Origin: Tannerellaceae bacterium
Lineage (GTDB): Bacteria > Bacteroidota > Bacteroidia > Bacteroidales > Tannerellaceae
DNA length: 38,246 bases
Direction of reading: 5' to 3'
Assembly (NCBI GenBank): GCA_021203545.1
Contig: JAJQAZ010000067.1
Span: 1 to 38,246, forward strand
The notes beneath the pieces were generated by a model. That model saw only the letters and a list, made by a program, of their open reading frames with translations, made no database searches and had not been told where the DNA came from. Below, one piece after another: positions 15,516 through 23,897 of this stretch (position 1 is its first letter; the number at the start of each line of letters is the position of its first letter). Position numbers and translations under genes: made by a program.

Positions 15516-17003
15516 TTACAACGTTACTCCCTTTTTAAAGATCGCAATCTCCCGGTAGTTTTTCCGTTCGTTATTAGTGGGTTTACCACTGGCGGTATCT
15601 ATCAGGAAGTTGATAAACTTTTCGCTGAGTGTTTCCATGGTATCGCCTTCCAGCAGGGTTCCCGCGTTGAAATCGATCCACCCCGGTTTCTGATTATATA
15701 TCGTACTGTTGGTAGATATCTTTACCGTAGGAACAAAAGTACCGAAAGGGGTACCCCGGCCGGTAGTGAACAGTACCATGTGGCATCCTGCCGAAGCAAG
15801 TGCCGTGCTGGCCACCAGATCGTTTCCCGGTGCACTCAACAGGTTCAGGCCCTTTGTTTTTAACCGGTCGCCATACATCAATACATCTTTTACTGCGGAA
15901 CGGCCTGATTTCTGCGTACATCCCAATGATTTCTCTTCCAGGGTTGAGATTCCTCCCGCTTTGTTTCCGGGTGAAGGATTCTCATACACCGGTTGGTCGT
16001 TTGCTATAAAATAAGCTTTGAAATTATTGATCAGGTGAACTGTTTTATTAAAGAGTTCTGTTGTTTCACAACGGTTCATCAGCAGTGTTTCCGCTCCAAA
16101 CATTTCCGGAACTTCGGTTAGTACCGTTGTTCCTCCCTGTGCAACCAGGAAGTCAGAAAATACACCTAACAATGGGTTGGCAGTGATGCCTGAAAACCCG
16201 TCGGAACCGCCACATTTCAGCCCTACACGCAGTTCTGAGAGGGGTACATCTTCCCGTGTGTCCGCAGACGCCAAATCATATAAATCACGAAGCAGTTGCA
16301 TGCCTGTTTCTACTTCATCGTCTACCTGTTGTGTTACCATAAAGCGTACACGTTCTTCGTCGTATTCGCCCAGAAACTCCCGGAATGCATCCGGTTGGTT
16401 ATTTTCGCATCCCAGACCTACAATCAGTACAGCCCCTGCATTAGGGTGTAATACCATGTTACGCAGTATTTTGCGGGTATTTTCATGATCTTCACCCAAT
16501 TGCGAGCAACCATAATTATGAGGGAAAGCCACAATCGTGTCTACTCCCATGGATTGGGTTTCGTTGCGCAGGCGTTCGGCCAGTTGGTTTACGATACCAT
16601 TCACACAACCAACGGTTGGTATGATCCATATTTCGTTACGGATTCCTACTTCGCCGTTTTTCCGGCGGTATCCTTTAAAGGTATATTCTCCTTTGGCTTC
16701 GATAGGAGGGATGGCTTGCGGATCATAGGTGTAGTCTAATAGTCCTGACAGGTTTGTTTTAATATTCCGTTCGTTTACCCAACCACCTGCAGGGATCGCC
16801 TGGGTAGCATGTCCGATCGGAAAGCCATATTTAATGATATTGTCTCCCGGTTCAAAATCCTGAATGGCAACTTTGTGTCCGGCAGGAATGGCCCTTGAAA
16901 CCTGCAGGCTTTTGCCGTCTATTTCTATGGTTGATCCTGCGGGTATAATTTCAACGGCAACGATGATATTATCCGCGGGATTAATTTTAATATACTTATC
17001 CAT
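15516..17003 (-). CDS. uxaA: altronate dehydratase
   Basis: A 495-residue enzyme (EC 4.2.1.7) that dehydrates D-altronate to 2-keto-3-deoxygluconate in galacturonate breakdown. It has an N-terminal SAF domain (about 1-95, with IKINPADNIIVAVEIIPAG) and a long C-terminal catalytic domain with conserved blocks GYRRKNGEVGIRNEIWIIPTVGCVN, FPHNYGCSQLG, GLGCENNQ, LKCGGSDGFSGITANPLLG and FTTGRGTPFGTFVPTVKISTNS, whose Cys residues fit the metal site of the family. Length is normal. Its ATG overlaps the uxaB stop by 8 bp (ATGGATAA), indicating translational coupling. Confidence 0.96.
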   Translation of the reverse strand: MDKYIKINPADNIIVAVEIIPAGSTIEIDGKSLQVSRAIPAGHKVAIQDFEPGDNIIKYGFPIGHATQAIPAGGWVNERNIKTNLSGLLDYTYDPQAIPPIEAKGEYTFKGYRRKNGEVGIRNEIWIIPTVGCVNGIVNQLAERLRNETQSMGVDTIVAFPHNYGCSQLGEDHENTRKILRNMVLHPNAGAVLIVGLGCENNQPDAFREFLGEYDEERVRFMVTQQVDDEVETGMQLLRDLYDLASADTREDVPLSELRVGLKCGGSDGFSGITANPLLGVFSDFLVAQGGTTVLTEVPEMFGAETLLMNRCETTELFNKTVHLINNFKAYFIANDQPVYENPSPGNKAGGISTLEEKSLGCTQKSGRSAVKDVLMYGDRLKTKGLNLLSAPGNDLVASTALASAGCHMVLFTTGRGTPFGTFVPTVKISTNSTIYNQKPGWIDFNAGTLLEGDTMETLSEKFINFLIDTASGKPTNNERKNYREIAIFKKGVTL

Positions 17004-18438
17004 GGATAACTTCTTTTACTACTTCTACCATTCCTTTTTCCTGTATGGCTTTCAGGTAACCTGCTATTTTAGTTGTCAGTCCGGGGATATTGTTCAGATT
17101 TTCGCCCCAGATATATTCGTTTGCCAGAACTCCGGTTGCTATCTGCGTATAATCGCCTGTCGCCCATGCTTCCTGTACGGCACTGATGATCTTTTCATCA
17201 TCCTGCACTACAATCTCGTCGTTACCCCGTTTGCCACCTTTGTAATAGGTAATAATAGCGGCTAACCCTAATACCAAACCCGCAGGCAGTGATCCTTTCC
17301 GTTCCAGGTAGGTTTTTAATCCCGGCAGGTCGCGGGTTTTAAACTTAGGGAACGAATTTAGCATAATACTGGTAACCTGGTGTTTTACATACGGGTTCCG
17401 GAAACGGTCAAGTACATCATTGGCAAACTGTGTTAATTCGTTTTCAGGCAGATTCAGGGTTGGAAGTAACTCTTCAAACATTACTTTACGGATAAATGCA
17501 CCCATCGTTTCGTCTTCCACACATTCGCGTACGGTATCCAGTCCGTACAGGTAACCTATCGGCGAAAGTACGGTATGAGGACCGTTCAGCAACGTTACTT
17601 TCCGTTCGTGGTAAGGTTCTTCGCTGGGAACAAACAACACATTCATACCTGCTTTACCGGCAGGAAATTCAGCGGCTACCGGTTGCGGGGCTTCGATTAC
17701 CCATAAATGGAAGATTTCACCTTCTACCAGTAACTGGTCGTTGTATCCTAATTCCGCGCGGATCTCATCCGCTGTTTCGCGGGGATAACCCGGAACAATC
17801 CGGTCTACCAGTGTATTGTATACTCCACAGTGGTTGTGGAACCACCGGGTAAAATCATCGCCCAATTGCCACAGTTCGATGTATTTTTCGATACAGGCAA
17901 TCAGATTGGTACCATTCAGGAAAATCAATTCGCAGGGAAAAATAATAAATCCTTTATCGGCAGCACCATTGAATGTTTTAAACCGGTGGTATAAGAGTTG
18001 GGTTAATTTGCCCGGAAATCCGGAGGCCGGTGTATCGGTCAGTTTATCCTCTGCATTGAATGCGATACCTGCTTCGGTTGTATTGGATATTACAAAACGC
18101 ATATCCGGATTTTCCGCCAGTTTCAGGTATTCATCAAATTGCGAATAGGGGTTAAGTGCCCGGCTAATCACGTCGATCAGTTGAGTTGTATATACCGCTT
18201 CTCCCTTATCAAGACCTTTAAGGATCAGATGGTACAGGCAATCCTGTTTGTTTAGCATATCAACCATACCCTGTGCTATGGGCTGAACGGCTACAACACT
18301 GCCTTTAAAATCAGTTTTTTCGTTCATGTTCCATACAATCCAGTCAACAAACGCACGCAGGAAATTTCCTTCGCCAAACTGGATAATCCGTTCCGGGTAA
18401 AGATTGGCCTGTACGGTACTTCTGTTCAGTTCTTTCAT
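16996..18438 (-). CDS. uxaB: tagaturonate reductase (altronate oxidoreductase)
   Basis: A 480-residue NAD-dependent enzyme (EC 1.1.1.58) of the mannitol dehydrogenase family that reduces D-tagaturonate to D-altronate. The nucleotide-binding start PERIIQFGEGNFLRAFVDWIV (about 15-35) is characteristic, as are FVISNTTEAGIAF (about 114-126) and VTLLNGPHTVLSPIGYLYGL (about 282-301), the latter carrying the conserved motif of the second domain. It is first in the hexuronate operon. About 20 bp upstream of the start the minus strand carries AAATTTTG, one mismatch from the TAnnTTTG box, a possible promoter. No regulator or transporter gene is adjacent. Confidence 0.94.
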   Translation of the reverse strand: MKELNRSTVQANLYPERIIQFGEGNFLRAFVDWIVWNMNEKTDFKGSVVAVQPIAQGMVDMLNKQDCLYHLILKGLDKGEAVYTTQLIDVISRALNPYSQFDEYLKLAENPDMRFVISNTTEAGIAFNAEDKLTDTPASGFPGKLTQLLYHRFKTFNGAADKGFIIFPCELIFLNGTNLIACIEKYIELWQLGDDFTRWFHNHCGVYNTLVDRIVPGYPRETADEIRAELGYNDQLLVEGEIFHLWVIEAPQPVAAEFPAGKAGMNVLFVPSEEPYHERKVTLLNGPHTVLSPIGYLYGLDTVRECVEDETMGAFIRKVMFEELLPTLNLPENELTQFANDVLDRFRNPYVKHQVTSIMLNSFPKFKTRDLPGLKTYLERKGSLPAGLVLGLAAIITYYKGGKRGNDEIVVQDDEKIISAVQEAWATGDYTQIATGVLANEYIWGENLNNIPGLTTKIAGYLKAIQEKGMVEVVKEVIHG

Positions 18439-18480
18439 TTTTCTTTACTAAGTTAGTTAATTACAAAATTTACGTTTTAT

Positions 18481-18516
18481 TTAAGTAGTTATCACTCGTT
18501 TCACTTGCTAACGAAC
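18481..18516. repeat. REP-like unit upstream of uxaB
   Basis: AAGTAGTTATCACTCGTTTC and the following bases are the reverse complement of the GAACAAAGTGAGTGATAACTACTT unit seen at 2690-2715. A single, apparently unpaired copy of that family lies in the uxaB promoter region. Confidence 0.6.
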
Positions 18517-18615
18517 CTTTACGCCCGTGCCCGTAAAAGTACAATTTTTTACGTAAATATTATGCACCCGGCCGGACATTTCACTACCTGTTACAAATCT
18601 GCCGTTTTCACTAAT

Positions 18616-19203
18616 TTATTTCTTTCGGTAGAAAGTGGTAGGGCCGTTTCCTTCGCTTACAATAAGACCTTCGTCAATAAATAGTTTGAGGTCTTTGGCT
18701 GCGGTTGTTTTAGAAATAACCATATGCTCTCTGTAGTATTTACCGGTGATATGATAATTCCGGGAGAGATATCTTATAATGAATGCTCTCCGTTGCTCCA
18801 GTGTGTACTGGGGTTTGGTAATTTCTTTCCGGCGGCGTACGGGGATAAGAGCCAGTTGGTTCATCAATTCGGCAGAAGGACGGAATTGTACTCCACTTAT
18901 TTTTACGTTATAGGTATTTATCTCTGACTTTTGAAGTCCCTGCGGACATTTTGCAGACGGCATAAATGTGCCAATCCCCTCTAAATTCAGGTTATATCCC
19001 AAAGAGGTTGTTCTAACAAGCAACCATTTCAAAAGAGATAATAATCCATCTACATCCGGTTCCGTAAAAGTAGTACCATAAGTGATCTCTTCCATCAAAT
19101 CATTTATCGTTAGTGTTCCGTTTGATGAAAAACGTACATGATACTGGGTTTCTTTTTCTTTATTAGGGTTGGGAGTTTCTACAATCCTAAAATATGCAGG
19201 CAT
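18616..19203 (-). CDS. HU-like DNA-binding protein with C-terminal HTH
   Basis: A 195-residue protein. Residues 1-120 have the layout of the Bacteroidetes HU-related domain (IHF/HU fold fused behind a short strand; RIVETPNPN..., then NLEGIGTFMPS where canonical HU has 'GFGTF', then GVQFRPSAEL as in 'V.F.PGK.L'). Residues 135-195 form a winged-helix-like region (QRRAFIIRYLSRNYHITGKYYREHM, then SKTTAAKDLKLFIDEGLI), suggesting sequence-specific binding. It is probably a nucleoid-associated or regulatory protein. Transcribed alone; four 22-bp direct repeats lie 40-130 bp upstream of its start and could be its own operators. Confidence 0.8.
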   Translation of the reverse strand: MPAYFRIVETPNPNKEKETQYHVRFSSNGTLTINDLMEEITYGTTFTEPDVDGLLSLLKWLLVRTTSLGYNLNLEGIGTFMPSAKCPQGLQKSEINTYNVKISGVQFRPSAELMNQLALIPVRRRKEITKPQYTLEQRRAFIIRYLSRNYHITGKYYREHMVISKTTAAKDLKLFIDEGLIVSEGNGPTTFYRKK

Positions 19204-19243
19204 AACAGTAAGTATTTAATGGGTGAATAGTATGAAATGAATC

Positions 19244-19331
19244 GTCACGCGGCCGGTTACCAATCGTCAACCGAATGGGTGCCGTCTGTTAACCGGTTGA
19301 GTGCCATTTGTCACCCGGCCGGGTGACGATA
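19244..19331. repeat. four tandem 22-bp iteron-like repeats
   Basis: Units begin at 19244, 19266, 19288 and 19310, exactly 22 bp apart. Positions 1-18 fit the consensus GTCAMCCGGYYGGGTGCC with few exceptions. The last unit is a perfect 18-bp palindrome, GTCACCCGGCCGGGTGAC (19310-19327), and the array is bounded by ATCGTCAC and GTGACGAT. The units are GC-rich compared with the AT-rich surroundings. Two helical turns per unit would place bound dimers on one face of the DNA. It lies upstream of the HU-like/HTH gene. Confidence 0.75.
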
Positions 19332-19484
19332 GAGTCCTTATTGGGAAAAACCGGGATACAGCCTGTCCGGCCGGTAAGAGTAGCTTTGTGCATTTAATTA
19401 TTAAGTTAACAGTTCCGGAGGTAAATATAATGATTTCTTTTGATACTGTGTACCGGATAGGGTAAAAGTATGGATTTAATACGG

Positions 19485-19520
19485 AAATAGCACAGATTCT
19501 CTGTCTGATCTGTGCTATTT
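19485..19520 (-). terminator. hairpin after the T6SS operon
   Basis: A perfect 13-bp inverted repeat, AAATAGCACAGAT and ATCTGTGCTATTT (19485-19497 and 19508-19520), has a 10-nt loop, about 90 bp after the tssR stop. The T-run is short on the minus strand, so it is a probable rather than certain terminator. The rest of the 19332-19484 spacer shows nothing recognisable. Confidence 0.6.
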
Positions 19521-19543
19521 TTAATTCTCCGGAAGGTGTTTTT

Positions 19544-19612
19544 TCAGGGCAACCACTCCGTATGGATGAAATAATAGGTTTCGCCGGCGGAGGTTTGCTT
19601 TTCTTTATTCAT
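19544..19612 (-). CDS. possible 22-residue peptide coupled to tssR
   Basis: A very short open frame whose ATG overlaps the tssR stop in the ATGA arrangement typical of translational coupling. The peptide (MNKEKQTSAGETYYFIHTEW plus LP) has no recognisable motif. It lies before the putative operon terminator. It could be a chance frame; the only evidence is the overlap. Confidence 0.2.
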   Translation of the reverse strand: MNKEKQTSAGETYYFIHTEWLP

Positions 19613-21960
19613 ATTGTTTTCCAGTTCTTCTTTTTTTCTTTATAATATTCTAATACCTCTTCCAGTACGGGATCGGGTACTCTTCTCTTTTTGGTCAGGT
19701 CACGCAGGGTGATTTCCTGTAAAAGTGGGGTGGAAGAGGGAACCAGAAACAGTTGCCGGTGGGCTTCGGCCAGTGTATTGTATTTTAACTTCCGGTTGGC
19801 TTTCCGGCACACCCGGCAGTGTATCAGTTCGTTCATATAGGTTTTCCGGAGTTGTTTCCGGAGTTTCCGGGTAGAATTGTAAATAAAGATACTACCGGAT
19901 TCCGTCGCTTCCACTTCTATTGTTTCCGTAACCGGTTGGGTGTATAATTGTGCTTCCTCCTGCGCGATCAGTTCATCCAGTACATCACAGATATCTTTGG
20001 AACGGTTTTTTTTCTTTTTTCCTGCTTTAGGGTCCCGTTTTTCTATTCTGCCAGCCGATATCTGCTCCAGAAAGAACAGGTGTTTTTCCAATTCGGCTTC
20101 CGAAAGTAGTAACCGGTATTGTATGACTGTGTCCGGTAGGGTGGTCCGTTGGGTTTCCGTCAGGTAAACCGGCTGGAAACCGTTAAATACCTCTTTAAAT
20201 TCCGTATTGATTGTTACCGTATCTGCCAGGACGAAGGTTTCCCGGAACTCCTGTTCATATTTGTCCCGGGTATTGCCTACTGTCGAAAAGGCTTTGTGCA
20301 GGCTCTCTATTAACAGTCTGTTATCCGCTTTTACCTGATGCAGGAAAGTATCTACCGCATGTACCATTACTTCGGTTTCCATGACCCGTTCTTTTTCCGG
20401 AAACAGCAATCCTCCCTGGGTCATGGAGTATTCCGGATACCACAGGCTGTAACCGTTTTTCATATCTTCCCGGAAACGGTTCTGCCGTCTTACCTGATCG
20501 GCATACAGGATATATCTCCGTTTGTTACGGGTTATTTCCCGGGCATATCCCTGTATCAGATGGGCTGTCTGCAATACAAAATTGTTATAACGATCTTCTT
20601 TCCCGGCATATAGCTGGAATGCCAGCAACCGTCCGTTCACCTCTCCCAACTGTTTCATCAGGGTCGAATCGGCCCATTCCGTAGTGCCTCCCCGTTCACC
20701 TATCAGGATAAACAGGTTGGTTGCCTGCGGCGTGTTTTCTACCTGCCGGATTGCTTCCCGCAAAGCACTCCAGCTTGCGCGGGTGGTATCGGCATCCAAA
20801 CACTGCGGCTGCAACGACAAAGCGGTTAACGCATCTGTCAGGCGGGTGTAATCCGGCCCGGGCGACAGGGTAAATGTTTCGTTCCGCAGAGATACCACTG
20901 CTCCGAAATTATACCGGAACGATTCTCCTGTACGGGCAAACAGAGGCTGGAAATTCTGGATAATATTGAGTAGTACCGGATACTGTTCGCGCAGGTGAGT
21001 AGATGGTTCCACTACAAATAGTACATTGATCCGTTTTAGCTCTTTTTCTACTTCCCGGCTTTCCGCAAAGGTGATTGGCTCGCCATCTATATTATATACC
21101 CGGTTATCGCTGCGGTCTATCACAGGCCGTACGGCATAACTGCGGTAAGTCAGTAAACTATCGTGGAAAAGGGGAGATAGCAGCGGCTCATATTTTAAGA
21201 TACCGGACATCCATTCCGGGTCATTCAGCCCGGTTTCGCCGAATAGTTGCCGTCCGGCCGGAAGTATCCTGTCGCACGAAATCCAGCCTACAATCTTTTC
21301 CGGAGCTTCTTCCGGGGTGATTTCCGGTTTGGTTGCTATCAGTGCGCTTTTTCCGTCTCCCGACAATTTCATTACATACACAATTTCGTGTAGCCCTATC
21401 AATCCGGCCCGTTCAGTCAGTCCCGGATCGGTAAACAGTTTCAGCGAATCGCCTGTTCCGAAAAACAGTTTGGGTTGGCGGATAGCTAATGTATCGCTGA
21501 TTCCGGTAATGTATTTATTTTTCATCCCGGTACGGATATCGGTATACGATACCGGCGAAAGCAGCAGGCGCGAAATGTGCATCCAACCGTAATACTCCGC
21601 CTCTTTGCGCTTTTTTACATACCGGTCCATCCGGTTGCCGGCAATGTGTTCTTCGTTGTAACGGATTAGTTTCAGGTAATCCCCTTTCCGCCCGGTTACT
21701 AAGAACGCATCTAAAAAACCGGCCTCTTTCAGTTTGGTTTGTCCTCCCGGTTCGGCCAGCGTCTGGTTACCGGCCCGGTCCGAATACACAATCCATGGGT
21801 TTTTGTTGGCACTGGTCTTTGGTGCCCGTACCCCGTCCATAGGGAAATTCATAGAGTGCTCCCGGGGTAGCCGTTTCAGCCGGGTAAACATATTTACCGG
21901 CGAGCAGGCTACGGCGGAAAGCATCACACACAATAATAGGATTTTATATATATAGCGCAT
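19609..21960 (-). CDS. tssR: type VI secretion lipoprotein TssR
   Basis: A 783-residue protein with a lipoprotein signal peptide (MRYIYKILLLCVMLSAVACS, Cys at about 19). Middle residues 310-460 resemble a von Willebrand A-like domain (INVLFVVEPSTHLREQYPVLLNII, later NLFILIGERGG), and the C-terminal part is charged and helical. The size, lipidation, vWA-like core and position fit TssR, one of the Bacteroidetes-specific components (TssN-TssR) thought to replace the TssJLM envelope complex. It is the last large gene of the T6SS operon, starting 2 bp after the PKD-domain gene stop. Confidence 0.85.
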   Translation of the reverse strand: MRYIYKILLLCVMLSAVACSPVNMFTRLKRLPREHSMNFPMDGVRAPKTSANKNPWIVYSDRAGNQTLAEPGGQTKLKEAGFLDAFLVTGRKGDYLKLIRYNEEHIAGNRMDRYVKKRKEAEYYGWMHISRLLLSPVSYTDIRTGMKNKYITGISDTLAIRQPKLFFGTGDSLKLFTDPGLTERAGLIGLHEIVYVMKLSGDGKSALIATKPEITPEEAPEKIVGWISCDRILPAGRQLFGETGLNDPEWMSGILKYEPLLSPLFHDSLLTYRSYAVRPVIDRSDNRVYNIDGEPITFAESREVEKELKRINVLFVVEPSTHLREQYPVLLNIIQNFQPLFARTGESFRYNFGAVVSLRNETFTLSPGPDYTRLTDALTALSLQPQCLDADTTRASWSALREAIRQVENTPQATNLFILIGERGGTTEWADSTLMKQLGEVNGRLLAFQLYAGKEDRYNNFVLQTAHLIQGYAREITRNKRRYILYADQVRRQNRFREDMKNGYSLWYPEYSMTQGGLLFPEKERVMETEVMVHAVDTFLHQVKADNRLLIESLHKAFSTVGNTRDKYEQEFRETFVLADTVTINTEFKEVFNGFQPVYLTETQRTTLPDTVIQYRLLLSEAELEKHLFFLEQISAGRIEKRDPKAGKKKKNRSKDICDVLDELIAQEEAQLYTQPVTETIEVEATESGSIFIYNSTRKLRKQLRKTYMNELIHCRVCRKANRKLKYNTLAEAHRQLFLVPSSTPLLQEITLRDLTKKRRVPDPVLEEVLEYYKEKKKNWKTI

Positions 21961-21962
21961 GG

Positions 21963-22853
21963 TTACCTTATTTTTTCGGATTGTAGTACCATTAGTTTAT
22001 GAATACAGTCGTCGGTTTCACTCCGGGTTTCTACCACTACCTGGTCGATTGTAGTCACATCCCGCCCTATCAGGCGCAAGCCGTGGCAATAGGAGTAAAA
22101 GTCGTTGTACTTATTATTGTTTACCATTACAATCGCATCGGGATTACCGCATAAGTATTTTTTCAGGATATAATTGTAATTGGTGTTGAACGGCTGCCCG
22201 TTGGCAATGTGTTGTAATTTCTCCCGGATATCCATCCCGATCAGTGTCAGCATATCGGTCGAATCGTTCTCCATATATTTGGGTAATACCTCGATCTGGT
22301 GTATCACCGGATAGCGGGTGTTTTCGGTCGTGAGCATCACATCGTATACACCGGGATTACGGTACGAGTATAGAGCGGTCTTTTCCCGGGCATCTACCAT
22401 GCCTGTTTCGCCAAACTCCCAGCGCCATTCCGTATCGTTGCCTACCCCTTTGAATACCACTAACTCCTCCTGCATTGCCACACTGGGAGCAGTGATCCGT
22501 ACCAGCGGATTGTCGTTTGCCTGGGACGCAGCCTTCACATTGATCAGAAACCGTTTTTCCATTGTATTATTAACGGTAAGCCTTACCTGGTATTTGCCGG
22601 TAGCAGTGAAAAAATACTCTCCGCTTTGTAATTCTGTAAAATCTCCGTTTCCGAATTCCCATAACCATTTCGAGGCATAGCGGGTACTGTCCGCAAATCT
22701 GACGGGCTCTCCCAGTTCCACATCTATGGGTGAAATATAGGCATTGATTGTCCGCGAAGGAGCACATGAACGGTGCAATGCACTGAAAGCGGCAATACAA
22801 ATAATAATTACAGCAATAATGATAAGGGTTTTTGCATTTACTAATTTATCCAT
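21963..22853 (-). CDS. PKD-domain T6SSiii protein, TssP-like
   Basis: A 296-residue protein with one N-terminal membrane helix (about 9-27, LIIIAVIIICIAAFSAL) and two PKD-like beta-sandwich repeats: repeat 1 about 38-108 (GEPVRFAD...WLWEFGNGD...TATGKYQVRLTV) and repeat 2 about 118-188 (EELVVFKG...WRWEFGETG...RNPGVYDVMLTT). W.WEFG and G.Y.V.LT are the PKD signatures. The C-terminal 90 residues form a separate domain with conserved-looking Cys. It is anchored in the inner membrane with the PKD repeats in the periplasm. Position between the small TssO/Q-type genes and tssR suggests TssP; I am sure of the T6SS membership, less sure of the letter. Confidence 0.75.
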   Translation of the reverse strand: MDKLVNAKTLIIIAVIIICIAAFSALHRSCAPSRTINAYISPIDVELGEPVRFADSTRYASKWLWEFGNGDFTELQSGEYFFTATGKYQVRLTVNNTMEKRFLINVKAASQANDNPLVRITAPSVAMQEELVVFKGVGNDTEWRWEFGETGMVDAREKTALYSYRNPGVYDVMLTTENTRYPVIHQIEVLPKYMENDSTDMLTLIGMDIREKLQHIANGQPFNTNYNYILKKYLCGNPDAIVMVNNNKYNDFYSYCHGLRLIGRDVTTIDQVVVETRSETDDCIHKLMVLQSEKIR

Positions 22854-22860
22854 TCCTTTT

Positions 22861-23373
22861 CTATTTATTACGTTTCAGTTCTTCTTTTTTCTTTTCCAAC
22901 CCGATTTCACACTCTTCCAGGTTTTTTCTGAAACGGGAAATGTTTTCCTGTTTACTCCATAACTCTTTTTTGTCGGTAAACCACATATGATAGAAGGAAG
23001 ATACATGTTTGAATACCCGGTAACGTTTGTCCCAACTGTTTCGTTCGTATTGATTATCCAAAGATTGAATAAGGAATTTGATATCATTCTCTTCATACGA
23101 AGCATTTACAGCGGGCGAGAATTCCACGATCCGGTTATAAAGTGAGTCCACAACGGATACCTGGGCGGATTGCATCTGGCGGAAGTCGCGTAACCGGTCC
23201 ATTTTCCGGATAGTAACCTCTTTCCGGCTGCGGGTTTGTAATCCTGTTTCCCGTACCAGTAAAATATAGCTGCATATACCGGTAATCACCAGAAACAAGA
23301 CTAAAACATATATAAATCCGATCACTTTTTCACGGCGGTTCACGTAAGGGTTTATTTTCAGGTTGTTTTGCAT
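22861..23373 (-). CDS. T6SSiii single-pass membrane protein (TssO/TssQ-type)
   Basis: A 170-residue protein with a cytoplasmic N-terminus (MQNNLKINPYVNRREKVI), one transmembrane helix (about 18-40, GFIYVLVLFLVITGICSYILLV) and a helical, coiled-coil-rich periplasmic part rich in Lys/Glu (ending EKKKEELKRNK). The layout is that of TssO or TssQ, two Bacteroidetes-specific T6SS membrane proteins. It is paralogous in architecture to the gene just upstream. I cannot decide which of the two letters applies without a profile search. Confidence 0.7.
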   Translation of the reverse strand: MQNNLKINPYVNRREKVIGFIYVLVLFLVITGICSYILLVRETGLQTRSRKEVTIRKMDRLRDFRQMQSAQVSVVDSLYNRIVEFSPAVNASYEENDIKFLIQSLDNQYERNSWDKRYRVFKHVSSFYHMWFTDKKELWSKQENISRFRKNLEECEIGLEKKKEELKRNK

Positions 23374-23390
23374 AGTTTTTATTTTTCGTT

Positions 23391-23885
23391 TTATTTTCCT
23401 CCTTCCAGGGTAAGCCTGCGGTTTGTTTGCCGGTTATCCTGTACACAACGCAACAGATCGTTCCTCAATAATTCTTCCTGTACAGACAGGCGCCGGATAG
23501 AATCTTTCAGGGATAAGAAAGTGTTCACCTGGCCTACCAGCCGGTGATATACCCGGCTATCCCGTTCGTCCATCCGGTTGAGGTGTTCCAGCAGATTCAT
23601 TTTGCGGTTACTGATAATTCCCTGTACGGCAATATCATTAATTCTGTCACTGCTGTTCAATAATGTCATATAGGAATACAGGGAGTCTACCTTTTCTACA
23701 ATTTCTGTCTGGTAAGTATAGATATGGTCGTACTCTCCGGTTTTTATTTCTATACGTTTCATTTCTGTCTGTAGGGTACGTAGAAAGGTAAAAAAGAAGA
23801 ATACAGCAATCAGGGCTGTTCCCGCTAATGTAAACGAGAAGCGGATATAATGGCGGGTTACTTCTTTGTCATTTAAAGGTTTCAT
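23391..23885 (-). CDS. T6SSiii single-pass membrane protein (TssO/TssQ-type)
   Basis: A 164-residue protein beginning MKPLNDKEVTRHYIRFSFT, with one transmembrane helix (about 15-37, FTLAGTALIAVFFFFTFLRTL) followed by a long helical region with coiled-coil character (TEMKRIEIKTGEYDHI...VEKVDSLYSYM). Same plan as the downstream 170-residue neighbour, suggesting an ancient duplication or a shared fold. It is expected to sit in the inner membrane and take part in the T6SS envelope complex together with TssN, the PKD protein and TssR. Confidence 0.7.
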   Translation of the reverse strand: MKPLNDKEVTRHYIRFSFTLAGTALIAVFFFFTFLRTLQTEMKRIEIKTGEYDHIYTYQTEIVEKVDSLYSYMTLLNSSDRINDIAVQGIISNRKMNLLEHLNRMDERDSRVYHRLVGQVNTFLSLKDSIRRLSVQEELLRNDLLRCVQDNRQTNRRLTLEGGK

Positions 23886-23897
23886 AGGGATTTGTTT

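Noticed and set aside
19381-19388. TAGCTTTG on the plus strand as a promoter
   Set aside because: Matches the -7 consensus but has no -33 element and no plus-strand gene downstream; probably chance.
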